From: Gammaproteobacteria bacterium
GTDB taxonomy: Bacteria; Pseudomonadota; Gammaproteobacteria; Steroidobacterales; Woeseiaceae
NCBI GenBank assembly: GCA_009937615.1
Contig: JAACFB010000006.1
Coordinates: forward strand, 1-64,000
DNA length: 64,000 bases
Direction: 5' to 3'
Every line of letters starts with the position of its first letter. Position 1 is the stretch's first letter. Positions 25,833 to 35,884 of this stretch are shown in pieces. Below the pieces are notes generated by a model that did no database searches, was not told the origin of the DNA, and was given only the letters and a program-made list of their open reading frames with translations. The position numbers were made by a program, and so were the translations under genes.

Positions 25833-28830
25833 TTTGCCGCTCGCCCTTCGCGTCGTAAAACACCGGTGAGACGATCTTTACAGGCACCGTCGCGCCGTCT
25901 GCCAGGGATGCAAAAACGGATTCGCCGGTTCGCGAATGACCGCTCGCGACGAGCCCCAAAGCGATCGGGTGACCCAGGCATGCGCTGAAGTAACTCGACG
26001 TAACGTGGCCGCACATCGGAACCGGCACGCCTGCCGCCGGGTCCTCGATCAGCTGCGTGCCCTCGGGCAACACCGTCGAGTTATCTTCCGACAGCAAGCC
26101 GACAAACTGCTTGCGATCGTTGCGCTTGCAGTCAGGGCGCGACAGCGAGCGCCTGCCCAGAAAATCCTTGTTCTTCGACAACAGCCAGTTCATGCGCAGG
26201 TCCACGGGGGTGACCGAACCGTCCGTATCCTGACCGACAATCACGAAGCCCTTTTCCGCACGCAATACATGCATGGTTTCGGTGCCGTAGGGCGTAATGT
26301 CGAACTCCTTGCCTGCTTCCATGACGGTATGCCACATCTGCAGTGCATGGTCACTGTCGATATTGATTTCGAACGCGAGTTCCCCCGAGAAGCTTACGCG
26401 GAACAGCTGCACAGGAAGCCCGTCAAGCTCGGCGTTCCTGACGGTCATGAACGGGAAGCTCTCTTTGTCCAGCTCGATATTGCAGCCGACGCGCTGCAGC
26501 ACCTTCCTGCAATTCGGCCCGACCACTGCGATCGTCGAATAGTGGTCGGTCAGCGAAGTCAGGTAGACCTCGAGGTCCGGCCACTCCGTTTGCAGCCAGA
26601 CCTCCAGCCAGGCCATCACTCTCGCTGCGCCTCCGGTCGTTGTGGTCAGGTAAAACTGTTGCTCTGCCAGGCGAGCCATGACGCCGTCGTCCATGACCAT
26701 GCCGTCTTCACCGAGCATGATGCCGTAGGCACAGCGACCGACCGGCATCTTGCCCACATCGTGCGTGTAGATGCGTTCGAGGAATTCAACGACATCCGGG
26801 CCGCGGGCGTCGATCTTGCCGAGCGTCGATGCATCCATGATGCCGAGCGAATTGCGGGTGGCAAGGCACTCTCGGTTCACGGCGGCGTGGATGTCTTCAT
26901 CACCGCGCGGGAAATACCAGGGGCGATGCCACTGCCCGACGACCTCGAACGGTGCGCCTGCCGTAACATGCGCATCATGAATCGCTGTCTTGCGCACGGG
27001 GTCGAACAACTCGCCAACGTTTTCTCCCGCTCCGACGCCGAAGGCAACGGGCGTATAGGCGGGGCGAAACGTCGTTGTACCAACGTCCGCTATGTCCTTG
27101 CCGAGGCACTCGGCGAGAATCGCCATGCCGTTTATGTTGCCCAGCTTGCCCTGGTCTGTGCCGAATCCAAGTGCCGTGTAACGTTTGACGTGTTCGACAT
27201 TACGATACCCTTCGCGAACGGCGAGGCGAATATCGGCGGCGCTGGTGTCGTTCTGAAAATCGACAAATTGCTTGGGACAACGGTCCGCGTCCTCCGACGC
27301 AGGGACCCGCCACAGCGGCTCAGTACCGCCACTCATCGTATCTCCCGCCACCGGCAAATCAATCACAACATTTTTCAGGCCGCAACGGGCAACAACTTCA
27401 TTGCCGGCAGCGCGCCCATCCTCGAGGCACTCGGCCAGCGACCACCTCCCGTTGCCAGCGCCTGCCGACACGCAATCCTGTAAGCCCTCACCCGGCACGA
27501 AGCAATGCAGCGCTGCGTCCCAGACATTTTTTCCACCTGACTGCGAATGCAGATGCACGGCCGGGCTCCACCCACCCGACATCGCGATGAGATCGCAGTC
27601 GATGCTGATCGCGCTTTCAACCGGCTCAGCTGCATCGCCATTCCACGGCGCCACGTGCGCACAGCTTACGGCACTGGTTCCGCTGACGTCGGTTACGACA
27701 TGGCCCTGCAATATCGGAATGCCGGCCTCGCTGACAGTGTCCGCAACGAGCCTGGCTCCGCCGGGCCGGCTGTCGACGATAAGAACGGTTTTTCCGGCCT
27801 TTTTCAAATCGAGCGCGGCCTGGTAAGCCGAATCATTATTCGTGAATACAACAGCCCGTTCGCCGGGGCAGACACCGTAGCGATTAATATACGTCGACAC
27901 GGCCGACGCCAGCATTACCCCGGGCCTGTCGTTGTTACAGAACACGAGCGGTCGCTCGAACGCACCCTGCGCGAGGACGACCTGCTTGGCGCGTACCCGC
28001 CACAAACGCTCCCGAACTCCCCGGCGTCGCACTGCCTCGAGATGGTCTGTGCAACGTTCCGCGATAGCCAGGAAATTGTGGTCGTAATAACCGAACACGG
28101 TGCTGCGAGTCAGCAGCATGACGTCATCAAAGCCGGCGAGCTCGGCAACGACGCCGGCGACCCACTCTGCGCCGGCCTTTCCGCCGATTGTCTCCGCCCC
28201 CGCCAGCAGGCTGCCACCAAGCTCGTTTTGCTCGTCGGCAATAATGACGCGGGCGCCGGCCCTCGCCGCAACCAGGGCTGCCATCAGGCCGGCCGGCCCT
28301 CCGCCGACAACGAGTACGTCACAGTGCGCATTACGATGCTCATAGGTATCCGGATCAGGCTCTTGCGGTGCCCGCCCCAAACCCGCTGATGCCCGGATGA
28401 TGCGTTCATACCAGTGCCATAGTCGCTGCGGACGCATGAATGTCTTGTAATAAAAGCCGGCAGCGAAAACCCGGCCGAATACGTTATTGATTGCACCGAC
28501 ATCAAACGCCAGGGTCGGCCAGCCTTTCGACGACCTGGCTTCGAGACCGTCATACAGCTCCACCTGGGTCGCACGCATGTTCGGCACCGTCCGTGCACCC
28601 TTCCCCACCTGCAGAATTGCATTGGGCTCTTCGGCTCCCGAACCGACGATGCCGCGCGGGCGATGAAGCTTGAAGCTGCGGCCCACGACCGACACGCCGT
28701 TGGCGATAAGCGCCGAAGCGAGCGTATCACCGGCATAGCCAACATAGGATCTGCCGTTGAATCGAAAACTCAGCGGCCGAGACCGGTCGATGCGCCCGCC
28801 CTGGTTCAGCCGATTACGCTGCACAGCCAT
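25825..28830 (-). CDS. soxA: Sarcosine oxidase alpha subunit
   Basis: A 1001-residue alpha subunit. Domains in order: a 2Fe-2S-ferredoxin-like N-terminal fold (about 20-110, with GRSFKLHRPRG), an NAD-binding FAD/NAD Rossmann domain starting CDVLVVGGGPAGLMAALVAARAG, and a GcvT-like THF-binding aminomethyltransferase domain (about 600-980; RTGES and GHVTSS near the end). The start at ATG 28830 is chosen over one 56 codons upstream because the extra residues are unrelated to the family and overlap soxD. It lies 8 bp after soxD. The THF domain captures the methyl carbon as methylene-THF, joining this step to the MetF pool. Confidence 0.94.
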   Translation of the reverse strand: MAVQRNRLNQGGRIDRSRPLSFRFNGRSYVGYAGDTLASALIANGVSVVGRSFKLHRPRGIVGSGAEEPNAILQVGKGARTVPNMRATQVELYDGLEARSSKGWPTLAFDVGAINNVFGRVFAAGFYYKTFMRPQRLWHWYERIIRASAGLGRAPQEPDPDTYEHRNAHCDVLVVGGGPAGLMAALVAARAGARVIIADEQNELGGSLLAGAETIGGKAGAEWVAGVVAELAGFDDVMLLTRSTVFGYYDHNFLAIAERCTDHLEAVRRRGVRERLWRVRAKQVVLAQGAFERPLVFCNNDRPGVMLASAVSTYINRYGVCPGERAVVFTNNDSAYQAALDLKKAGKTVLIVDSRPGGARLVADTVSEAGIPILQGHVVTDVSGTSAVSCAHVAPWNGDAAEPVESAISIDCDLIAMSGGWSPAVHLHSQSGGKNVWDAALHCFVPGEGLQDCVSAGAGNGRWSLAECLEDGRAAGNEVVARCGLKNVVIDLPVAGDTMSGGTEPLWRVPASEDADRCPKQFVDFQNDTSAADIRLAVREGYRNVEHVKRYTALGFGTDQGKLGNINGMAILAECLGKDIADVGTTTFRPAYTPVAFGVGAGENVGELFDPVRKTAIHDAHVTAGAPFEVVGQWHRPWYFPRGDEDIHAAVNRECLATRNSLGIMDASTLGKIDARGPDVVEFLERIYTHDVGKMPVGRCAYGIMLGEDGMVMDDGVMARLAEQQFYLTTTTGGAARVMAWLEVWLQTEWPDLEVYLTSLTDHYSTIAVVGPNCRKVLQRVGCNIELDKESFPFMTVRNAELDGLPVQLFRVSFSGELAFEINIDSDHALQMWHTVMEAGKEFDITPYGTETMHVLRAEKGFVIVGQDTDGSVTPVDLRMNWLLSKNKDFLGRRSLSRPDCKRNDRKQFVGLLSEDNSTVLPEGTQLIEDPAAGVPVPMCGHVTSSYFSACLGHPIALGLVASGHSRTGESVFASLADGATVPVKIVSPVFYDAKGERQNV

Positions 28831-28838
28831 GCGGGCCC

Positions 28839-29111
28839 CTACGCCTCGCCGCCGGACGGCAGTTTGAAGCTGCCCGAGATCTTGTAGCTGACGGTGTCGC
28901 GCTCGACGCCGAACCAGCGTCGGCAGCCCTGGGCATGATTCCACAGCTCTCGGTGGGCGCCGCGCGGATTTGTCCGGTTGAACAGGTAATCGGCCCACTC
29001 GGCGTCACTGAGCGCATCGGGTTCGGCAGGCCTGACGATGCCGGCTTCGCCGCCATAGCTGAACTCGGTCTCAGCACGCTCGCCACACCAGGGACATTCG
29101 ATTAACAGCAT
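28839..29111 (-). CDS. soxD: Sarcosine oxidase delta subunit
   Basis: A 90-residue zinc-binding subunit. It begins MLLIECPWCGERAETEF, with CPWC forming half of the zinc site, and contains WADYLFNRTNPRG and NHAQGCRRWF (the later Cys/His), ending SGSFKLPSGGEA. These are standard SoxD features. It sits 12 bp downstream of soxB and 8 bp upstream of soxA. Confidence 0.94.
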   Translation of the reverse strand: MLLIECPWCGERAETEFSYGGEAGIVRPAEPDALSDAEWADYLFNRTNPRGAHRELWNHAQGCRRWFGVERDTVSYKISGSFKLPSGGEA

Positions 29112-29123
29112 CCTGAACTCCCC

Positions 29124-30371
29124 CTAGTGCGCGACGGCCGCCGCGCCGTGCTCGTCTATCAAGGCACCGCTGACAAAGCGGTCCAGCGCAAACGGCGCAT
29201 TGAGTTCGTGCGGGCGATCCTGCGCAATCGTGTGTGCAAAGACCCAGCCGGACCCTGGAGTGGCCTTGAATCCCCCCGTGCCCCAGCCGCAGTTGAAATA
29301 GAGCCCGCCAACCGTCGTCTTGCCGATGATCGGACAGGCATCCGGGCAGACGTCGACAATTCCGCCCCACATTCGCAGCATTCGTACCCGGCTGAAGACA
29401 GGGAACAGTTCGACGATGGCCTCCATCGTGTGCTCGATCGTCTGAAAGCTGCCGCGCTGGCCGTAACCCGTATAGGCGTCGATACCGGCGCCGATGACGA
29501 GTTCGCCCTTGTCCGACTGGCTGACGTAACCGTGCACGGCGCCCGACATGACAACCGTGTCGAGCACGGGCTTCAAAGGCTCGGAAACGAATGCCTGCAA
29601 AGGGTGACTCTCGACCGGCAAACGCAGGCCAGCCATTGCGGCCAATACGCTGGCGTTGCCGGCAACGACGACGCCGATCTTGCCCGACCGTATCTCGCCA
29701 CGGGTCGTTTCGACGCCGGTGACTTTGCCGCCGTCACGACTGATACCGGTGACCTCGCACTGCTCGATGATGTCGACACCCAGAGCGTCCGCGGCTCGCG
29801 CAAATCCCCAGGCGACGGCGTCGTGGCGCGCAACGCCCGCGCGACGCTGCAGCGAGGCGCCGAGTATCGGGTAGCGGGCATCGGCAGAGGTGTTGATCAG
29901 CGGAATGGCTTTTTTGATCTGGGCTGCGCTGACAACTTCGGCATCGATTCCGTTCAGACGGTTCGCGCTCACGCGGCGTTCTATATCGCGCATGTCCTGC
30001 AGGTTATGACCGATGTTATAGACGCCGCGCTGGCTGAACATGACGTTGTAGTTCAGCTCCTGACTCAACCCTTCCCAGAGCTTCAGTGACTTTTCGTAGA
30101 GCAATGAAGCCTCGGTCCAGAGGTAGTTGGAACGCACGATCGTCGTGTTACGGCCCGTGTTACCGCCACCGATCCAGCCTTTTTCCAGTACGGCGACATT
30201 CCGCATGCCGTGCTCTTTTGCCAGATAGTAGGCCGTCGCAAGGCCGTGCCCACCGCCGCCGACGATGATCGCATCATACTGACGTTTCGGATCCGGGCTG
30301 CGCCACGCGGGTCTCCAGTTCCGGTTATGGCTCAGCGCGTTCCTGACCAGATTGAATGCCGAATACTTCAC
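29124..30371 (-). CDS. soxB: Sarcosine oxidase beta subunit
   Basis: A 415-residue FAD subunit of heterotetrameric sarcosine oxidase. Seen: the N-terminal linker [17 protein letters not shown], the dinucleotide-binding [21 protein letters not shown], the [17 protein letters not shown] region and C-terminal [16 protein letters not shown]. It binds the covalent FMN shared with alpha. Its ATG overlaps the stop of the GFA gene in an ATGA junction. Confidence 0.95.
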   Translation of the reverse strand: MKYSAFNLVRNALSHNRNWRPAWRSPDPKRQYDAIIVGGGGHGLATAYYLAKEHGMRNVAVLEKGWIGGGNTGRNTTIVRSNYLWTEASLLYEKSLKLWEGLSQELNYNVMFSQRGVYNIGHNLQDMRDIERRVSANRLNGIDAEVVSAAQIKKAIPLINTSADARYPILGASLQRRAGVARHDAVAWGFARAADALGVDIIEQCEVTGISRDGGKVTGVETTRGEIRSGKIGVVVAGNASVLAAMAGLRLPVESHPLQAFVSEPLKPVLDTVVMSGAVHGYVSQSDKGELVIGAGIDAYTGYGQRGSFQTIEHTMEAIVELFPVFSRVRMLRMWGGIVDVCPDACPIIGKTTVGGLYFNCGWGTGGFKATPGSGWVFAHTIAQDRPHELNAPFALDRFVSGALIDEHGAAAVAH

Positions 30372-30802
30372 GCTTCGTTATCTTCCCATAGGTCGTCGTG
30401 AAACTGCGGGTATTGTGGCAGTCCGTCGCAGATATCGTAATAGTCCGACGCGTCATCTACATGAATGTGTTCGCGGCTGGACAACCCCGTAGGAACGTCA
30501 AAAGCACCCGCCATGATTGACAGGTGTTTACCGTGGTCGGGCCGCCAGAAAAGGCTCGAGCCGCAGGTTCCGCAGAATCCGCGCTCGGCGAACTCGGACG
30601 AGCGGTACCAGCGCAGGCCTTCGTCGGCCACTGTTTGCAGATCCCCGGTCGCGCAGGCAGTTGCCGCAACATAGTGACCGCTGGTTCGCCGGCACTGCCC
30701 GCAGTGGCAGAACACCACCTTGCGCAGCGGGCCCGTGACCTCGAAGCGCACCGAACCACACTCGCAGCGGCCAGTCAGGCTAGTCGTTCGCGCCGCTGAC
30801 AT
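30368..30802 (-). CDS. GFA-domain protein (formaldehyde-activating-like)
   Basis: A 144-residue protein of the glutathione-dependent formaldehyde-activating (Gfa/CENP-V) zinc fold: [10 protein letters not shown] near residue 12, [12 protein letters not shown] near 31, and [12 protein letters not shown] near 75. The family binds zinc; members were first linked to S-hydroxymethylglutathione formation, but most have untested roles. Its start overlaps the end of the dimethylglycine dehydrogenase-like gene by 23 nt and its stop overlaps soxB by 4 nt, so it is embedded in the demethylation operon. Handling formaldehyde leaked by the two flavoenzymes is a reasonable inference. Confidence 0.88.
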   Translation of the reverse strand: MSAARTTSLTGRCECGSVRFEVTGPLRKVVFCHCGQCRRTSGHYVAATACATGDLQTVADEGLRWYRSSEFAERGFCGTCGSSLFWRPDHGKHLSIMAGAFDVPTGLSSREHIHVDDASDYYDICDGLPQYPQFHDDLWEDNEA

Positions 30803-33236
30803 CTCTGAGTCTCTCGTTCTTCGGATCGAACGGGCTGTCCGGGATGACCGTTGCCGGATAGGTCTTGCCGAGAATCTCGATCTCGAGTCGAGTGCCGGCT
30901 TCGGCCAGCCCCGGTCTTACCATGCCAAGCGCAAGCGACTTGTCGACGCGAAAACCGAATCCGCCGCCCGTGGCTCGGCCGATGATATCGCCGTCCCTGA
31001 GGAGCGCATTATTGCCGAGCGCATCAGCATCCTCGACGCCGGCGACTTCCAGCGTCACGAGCAGGTTGTCGATGCCACGTTCCTGCCATTCCAGCAGCGC
31101 GTCGCGGCCCAGGAAATCGCCCTTGTCCGGTTTCACGAAACGATCCATCGCCGACTCATAGGCCGAGTATTCAATTGACAATTCCGTGCCCACCATGCGG
31201 TAGGACTTCTCGAGCCGCATCGAATCCATCGCCCGAATGCCGAACGGCTTGAGCCCGAGGTCTTCACCAGCGGCGAACAGGGCGTCGAAAATATGGTTCT
31301 GGTATTCGATGGGGTGGTGCAGCTCCCAGCCCAGTTCGCCGACATAGTTGACGCGCATCGCGTTCACCGGGGCGCTACCGACGACGATATCCTGCGCCGT
31401 GAGCCAGCGAAACGCTTCGTTCGACAAGTCTGAATCGGTGACGCGCTGCAGCAATTGCCGCGCCTTGGGCCCGCCGAGCACGAGCACGCCATACGCGCCC
31501 GTGAGCTGCGTGAACTGCACCGAACCGTCGCGCGGCATGTAGCGGCGAATATAATCGTGATCCAGGCGCTGCAGCGCACCGGCAGAGACCAGGTAGAACG
31601 AGTCGGCGGCGTCACGCCGAATCGTAAACTCGGAATGGATGCCGCCATTCCGGTTCAGCGCATGGCAAAGACCGATACCGCCAACCTTTTGCGGCAGGCT
31701 GTTGGCGACAAAATAGTCGAGAAAGGCTTCGGCGCCGGGACCGGACAATCGGCACTTCGCGAACGCGGTCATATCGAGCAGCCCGACATTCGTCGTCGTG
31801 TTGGCGACTTCCTTGCGAACCGCCTCGAACCAACGCGAACGCCGGAATGACCAGTCGTCTTCCTGCGCCATCCCGTCGGTCGCGAAAAAATTGGGCCGCT
31901 CCCAACCAAACTTCTGACCAAAAACGGCTCCCCGGTCGCGCATGCGCTCATAGCATGGTGCCGTCCGCAACGGGCGCCCGGCAGGCCGCTCTTCGTCAGG
32001 ATAATGAATGACGAAAACGTGCGAGTAAGCTTCCTCGTTTTTTTCCACCAGGTATTGCTTGGTCGCATAGTCACCGAAGCGCCGCGGCTCGACGCCAAGC
32101 ATGTCGATCGTCGGCTCTCCCTCCACGATCCACTCGGCCAGCTGCCAGCCCGCGCCGCCCGCAGCCGTGATACCGAAGCTGTGGCCCTCGTTGAGCCAGA
32201 AGTTATCGCGATCCCAGGCCGGACCAATGATCGGATTGCCATCGGGCGTGTACGCGATTGCGCCGTTGTAAACCTGCTTTATTCCGACTTCGCCGAATGC
32301 AGGCACGCGATTCATCGCCGCCTCGATATGGGGCTCGAGCCGCTCGATGTCCTCCTGGAAAAGCTCGTACTCTGCACGCGGATCGGGACCATCGACATAA
32401 CAGGCCGGTGCGCCCTTCTCGTAGGGGCCCAGGATGAAGCCGTTGTTCTCCTCGCGCAGGTACCATGATCCGTCCGACTCGCGCAGCACGCCCATCTCAG
32501 GCAGACCATCGGCCTTGCGCTTTTGCAGCTCGGGATGGGGTTCGGTCACGATGTACTGGTGCTCAACCGGGATGACCGGTATGTCCAGGCCGACCATCTC
32601 ACCGGTCTTGCGCGCGTAGTTTCCCGTCGCGGAGATTACGTGGTCGCACGTAATGTCACCTTGTTCTGTTCTCACGATCCAGGCTCCCGACGCCGACTGC
32701 TCAATCGCAACGACCGGCGTGTTGCGGTAAATCGTGGCACCACGGTTGCGCGCGCCCTTCGCGAGCGCCTGGGTCAGATCGGCAGGCTGGATATAGCCAT
32801 CGTCGGGATGAAAAATTCCGCCCACAAGTCCGTCGGTATTGCACAACGGCCAAAGCTTCTTGATTTCAGCCGGCGTCAGAAATTGAACATCGATGCCTAT
32901 CGTCTTGGCGGTCGCGGCGTACTGGTAGTACTCGTCCATGCGATCGTCGTTCATCGCCAGCCGGAGGTTGCCGACCTGTTTGAAACCGACGGGCTGCCCC
33001 GTCTCTGCTTCGAGTTCATGGTAAAGATTCACCGAGTACTTGTGCACCTGGCCGACGCTATAGCTCATATTGAACAGCGGCAGCAGACCGGCCGCATGCC
33101 AGGTCGAACCCGAGGTAAGCTCGGCCTTCTCGACCAAGACGACGTCCTCGCCCCAGCCCTTCTTTGCGAGGTGATACAGCGCGCTCACTCCCACAACACC
33201 GCCGCCAATGACAACTACTTTTGCTTTATTTTTCAT
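30780..33236 (-). CDS. Dimethylglycine/sarcosine dehydrogenase-like FAD protein with GcvT domain (paralog A)
   Basis: An 818-residue protein with an N-terminal FAD oxidoreductase (DAO) domain (VVVIGGGVVGVSALYHLAKKG from residue 8), a central FAO_M-like domain near 380-440, and a C-terminal THF-binding GcvT pair (about 440-810). The motif SGSTWHAAG holds H47, equivalent to the histidine that binds FAD covalently in mammalian dimethylglycine dehydrogenase. It probably oxidises dimethylglycine to sarcosine, passing the carbon to THF. The gene lies between the HD-domain gene (35 bp upstream) and GFA/soxBDAG, which fits the step before sarcosine oxidase. The AT-rich 35-bp gap upstream could hold a minor promoter. 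Confidence 0.9.
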   Translation of the reverse strand: MKNKAKVVVIGGGVVGVSALYHLAKKGWGEDVVLVEKAELTSGSTWHAAGLLPLFNMSYSVGQVHKYSVNLYHELEAETGQPVGFKQVGNLRLAMNDDRMDEYYQYAATAKTIGIDVQFLTPAEIKKLWPLCNTDGLVGGIFHPDDGYIQPADLTQALAKGARNRGATIYRNTPVVAIEQSASGAWIVRTEQGDITCDHVISATGNYARKTGEMVGLDIPVIPVEHQYIVTEPHPELQKRKADGLPEMGVLRESDGSWYLREENNGFILGPYEKGAPACYVDGPDPRAEYELFQEDIERLEPHIEAAMNRVPAFGEVGIKQVYNGAIAYTPDGNPIIGPAWDRDNFWLNEGHSFGITAAGGAGWQLAEWIVEGEPTIDMLGVEPRRFGDYATKQYLVEKNEEAYSHVFVIHYPDEERPAGRPLRTAPCYERMRDRGAVFGQKFGWERPNFFATDGMAQEDDWSFRRSRWFEAVRKEVANTTTNVGLLDMTAFAKCRLSGPGAEAFLDYFVANSLPQKVGGIGLCHALNRNGGIHSEFTIRRDAADSFYLVSAGALQRLDHDYIRRYMPRDGSVQFTQLTGAYGVLVLGGPKARQLLQRVTDSDLSNEAFRWLTAQDIVVGSAPVNAMRVNYVGELGWELHHPIEYQNHIFDALFAAGEDLGLKPFGIRAMDSMRLEKSYRMVGTELSIEYSAYESAMDRFVKPDKGDFLGRDALLEWQERGIDNLLVTLEVAGVEDADALGNNALLRDGDIIGRATGGGFGFRVDKSLALGMVRPGLAEAGTRLEIEILGKTYPATVIPDSPFDPKNERLRDVSGAND

Positions 33237-33271
33237 AAATTTACTTTATATTTCTAATGTATTATCTGGTT

Positions 33272-33829
33272 TCAGAACTGGGCTTTCGGTGGCCGCGAGA
33301 ACAGCGCCCTGAGCCTGGCCTCGAAATGTTCCAGCGGCAGAGTATCGTAGTCCGGGTCAAACGACGCCTGGTCCCAACGCGCGCAGAAATCGACGCATGC
33401 CTCGTAATACGGGTGATCACGGTACGTATCCCGCGCGTTCCGGTCCTGCCCGTAAAAATGAAAATAATAGTAGCCCTGGAACAGTCCGTGATGACGGACG
33501 ATCCAGAGATTTTTCTCACTCACATACGGGGCAAGCAACGCCGCCGCGACCTGAGAGTGATTGGCCGGCGCCAGGATATCGCCGATGTCGTGCAGCAGCG
33601 CACAGATCACGGTCTCATCGTCACTGCCATCGCGCTCCGCACGGGTTGCCGTTTGCAGGCAATGCTGCAGGCGACTGATCCGGTACGGCGATTCGTCGTC
33701 CATCATGCGCAGCCAGTCAAGTACGCGATCCGCCTGCCCCGACGGATGCGCCGCATCGAACTCTGCGAGCAGGTCATAGTCGGCTTGCGTGCCGTGCTCC
33801 ATGGCAGTAAACGAAACCTTGCTCACCAT
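33272..33829 (-). CDS. HD-domain protein, PhnZ/TmpB-like diiron oxygenase family candidate
   Basis: A 185-residue HD-fold protein: H...HD as LQHCLQTATRA then ALLHDIGDIL, followed by NHSQVAA, VRHHGLFQGYYY and, near the C-terminus, WDQASFDPDY. The His/HD/His/His/Asp order matches metal ligands in the PhnZ-type group, where some members (PhnZ, TmpB) are mixed-valence diiron oxygenases cleaving organophosphonates. TmpB makes glycine betaine from a hydroxylated choline-like phosphonate. The gene starts 2 bp after the activator stop and 35 bp before the dimethylglycine dehydrogenase-like gene, so it belongs to the betaine operon. Oxygenase versus phosphohydrolase cannot be decided here. Confidence 0.8.
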   Translation of the reverse strand: MVSKVSFTAMEHGTQADYDLLAEFDAAHPSGQADRVLDWLRMMDDESPYRISRLQHCLQTATRAERDGSDDETVICALLHDIGDILAPANHSQVAAALLAPYVSEKNLWIVRHHGLFQGYYYFHFYGQDRNARDTYRDHPYYEACVDFCARWDQASFDPDYDTLPLEHFEARLRALFSRPPKAQF

Positions 33830-33831
33830 GA

Positions 33832-35853
33832 TCAGGACACCTTGCGGCGCCGGCGGCGCCGGCCGTTGCTGTCCTTGCTTGCGATCGCCTTCGGCGCCGG
33901 CTGCCTTACCTCGGCAAACAGTATCGGAAACGGGTCACGTTTGTTCGGGATCGCCATTGCATCGACAAAGTATTCCTGGAACTTCGGCTCGACGGCTGTT
34001 TCGATCTTCTCGATTCGACGCACCACCGACTCGATTTCGCGTCGCGAGCCGGTGTTGAGCAGGGCAATACGCGCGCCGGTGCCGGCCGCATTACCGGCCG
34101 ACTCAACCCTGTCGAGCTCGCAATCCGGAATCAGCCCCAACACCATCGCGTACTTGGTATCGATGTGGCTGCCAAATGCACCAGCGAGCCGGATGCGGTC
34201 TACCTTCTCGATCCCTGCCCGGTCCAGCAGCAGTTTAACGCCGGCGTACAGGGCGGCTTTCGCGAGCTGAATCTGCCGCACATCGGTTTGCGTCACGACA
34301 ATACGATGTTTGCCCTCGTAGAGAACGAATGACCACGTACGGTCCTCGGGGACGACACGCTCGCTGCGCTCGGCCAAGGAGCCATCGACGACACCGTCCT
34401 CGCTGATCACGCCGGCCAGGTACATCTCGGCGACGGCTTCGATGATGCCGGACCCGCAGATTCCGGTGACGCCAATTCCGTCGATAGAGGCCTCGAAGTC
34501 CGGGTCGTCAGACCAGATCTCGGAACCAATGACGCTAAAGCGAACGGCCAGGGTTTCCGGGTCTACGCGAACCCGCTCGATCGCGCCTGGCGCTGCACGC
34601 TGTCCACAGCTGATTTGCGCTCCTTCGAATGCGGGTCCGGTCGGGCTCGAGCATGCGAGCAACCTGTCCTTGTTGCCAAGCACGATCTCCGCATTCGTGC
34701 CGACATCGACAACGAGCGAAACATCATCGAGTAGATGCGGCTCCTCGGCCAGTATCATTGCCGCGGCATCAGCGCCGACGTGGCCTGCAATGCACGGCAG
34801 CACATAGACCGCCGCGCCTTTATTCGTTGCCAGGCCCAGCTGCGCTGCTGTCAGGTTCAGCGCAGCATCGGTTGCGAGAGCGAATGGCGCACTGCCGAGT
34901 TCGACCGGGCTGATACCGAGGAACAGGTGATGCATGATCGGGTTGCCGGCGACCGTCACCTCCACGATTCCGTCAGGCTCGATACCGGCCTCAGCCGACA
35001 CATCACGGATCAATTCGTTCAGCCCCTCGCGCACCACCTGCGTGAGTTCCGCGGCCCCCTCCGGATGCATGAGCACATAGGACACGCGGCTCATCAGGTC
35101 CTCGCCGAAGCGGATTTGCGGATTCATGATGCCGCTCGTCCCGACGACGTCGCCGCTCGTCAGATTGCAAAGATGTGCCGCGATCGTCGTTGAGCCGATA
35201 TCGACTGCCAGCCCGTAGCCATCGCGCTTGAATCCGGGCCAGATCGCAATGACCCGCGACCCGTGATGCACTGCCGCAGTCGCGGTCCATTTGCCCTTGC
35301 GCAGCGCCGCCTGAAGCTCGGGTAAAAGCGCTGCGTCGAGCGTCAGATCGTCGAGTTCCCAGTCACGCGCCAGCGCAGCGAGCAAGCGCTGCGCATCGCC
35401 ACTCGGCTCGTGCATATCCGCTTCGGCAACCTCGACGTAGTAGAGATGCACGCCCGTGTCGAGCGTGATGTCGCGCAGTTCGGCGCTCTTTCGTACCAGC
35501 TGCCGATGCATCTGGCTCTCGGGGGGCACGTCTATGACGACGTCACCCTGGATCTGGGCCTGGCAGCTAAGGCGCCGACCGGGCGCCAATGGGCTGCGCT
35601 TGCGCCGCTCGTTGAAGCGGCTCTCAACTTCGCCGAACGGCGTCAGGTGCCCGGCCCGGGAATTAATTGCGTGTTTTGCAAAATCTCCCTCGGTAAACGT
35701 CACCTGGCAGCGGCCACAGAGCCCGCGACCACCGCACACGGAATCCAGATCGACGCCGAGGCTGCGGGCCGCGTCGAGAACGGGCGTGCCGAGCTCAAAC
35801 GTGCCGCGCTTGCCCGATGGCGTGAATACAATTTTTGCCTGATTCTTGCTCAT
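33832..35853 (-). CDS. RamA/RACo-like corrinoid activation protein (2Fe-2S + ASKHA domains)
   Basis: A 673-residue reductive activator of corrinoid proteins, which returns inactive Co(II) to Co(I) at the cost of ATP. The N-terminal ferredoxin domain has C40-x5-C46-x2-C49 (CGGRGLCGRC) and C97 (RLSCQAQ), the plant-type 2Fe-2S pattern; the rest is the DUF4445/ASKHA domain (YGLAVDIGSTTIAAHL near 235, VVDVGTNAEIVLGN, GICGSGIIEAVAEMY). It ends in GRRRRRRKVS. The start at ATG 35853 was chosen over a frame opening 31 codons upstream, which overlaps the preceding gene. It should service both corrinoid proteins in the window, as no second activator is present here. Confidence 0.9.
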   Translation of the reverse strand: MSKNQAKIVFTPSGKRGTFELGTPVLDAARSLGVDLDSVCGGRGLCGRCQVTFTEGDFAKHAINSRAGHLTPFGEVESRFNERRKRSPLAPGRRLSCQAQIQGDVVIDVPPESQMHRQLVRKSAELRDITLDTGVHLYYVEVAEADMHEPSGDAQRLLAALARDWELDDLTLDAALLPELQAALRKGKWTATAAVHHGSRVIAIWPGFKRDGYGLAVDIGSTTIAAHLCNLTSGDVVGTSGIMNPQIRFGEDLMSRVSYVLMHPEGAAELTQVVREGLNELIRDVSAEAGIEPDGIVEVTVAGNPIMHHLFLGISPVELGSAPFALATDAALNLTAAQLGLATNKGAAVYVLPCIAGHVGADAAAMILAEEPHLLDDVSLVVDVGTNAEIVLGNKDRLLACSSPTGPAFEGAQISCGQRAAPGAIERVRVDPETLAVRFSVIGSEIWSDDPDFEASIDGIGVTGICGSGIIEAVAEMYLAGVISEDGVVDGSLAERSERVVPEDRTWSFVLYEGKHRIVVTQTDVRQIQLAKAALYAGVKLLLDRAGIEKVDRIRLAGAFGSHIDTKYAMVLGLIPDCELDRVESAGNAAGTGARIALLNTGSRREIESVVRRIEKIETAVEPKFQEYFVDAMAIPNKRDPFPILFAEVRQPAPKAIASKDSNGRRRRRRKVS

Positions 35854-35884
35854 AAAACTTCTCGGCAGACCGCCTGACGCATTA

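Noticed and set aside
25936..27483. Long plus-strand open frame (515 codons) opposite soxA
   Set aside because: It is antisense to a well-supported gene, has no family resemblance, and long mirror frames are common in GC-rich DNA.
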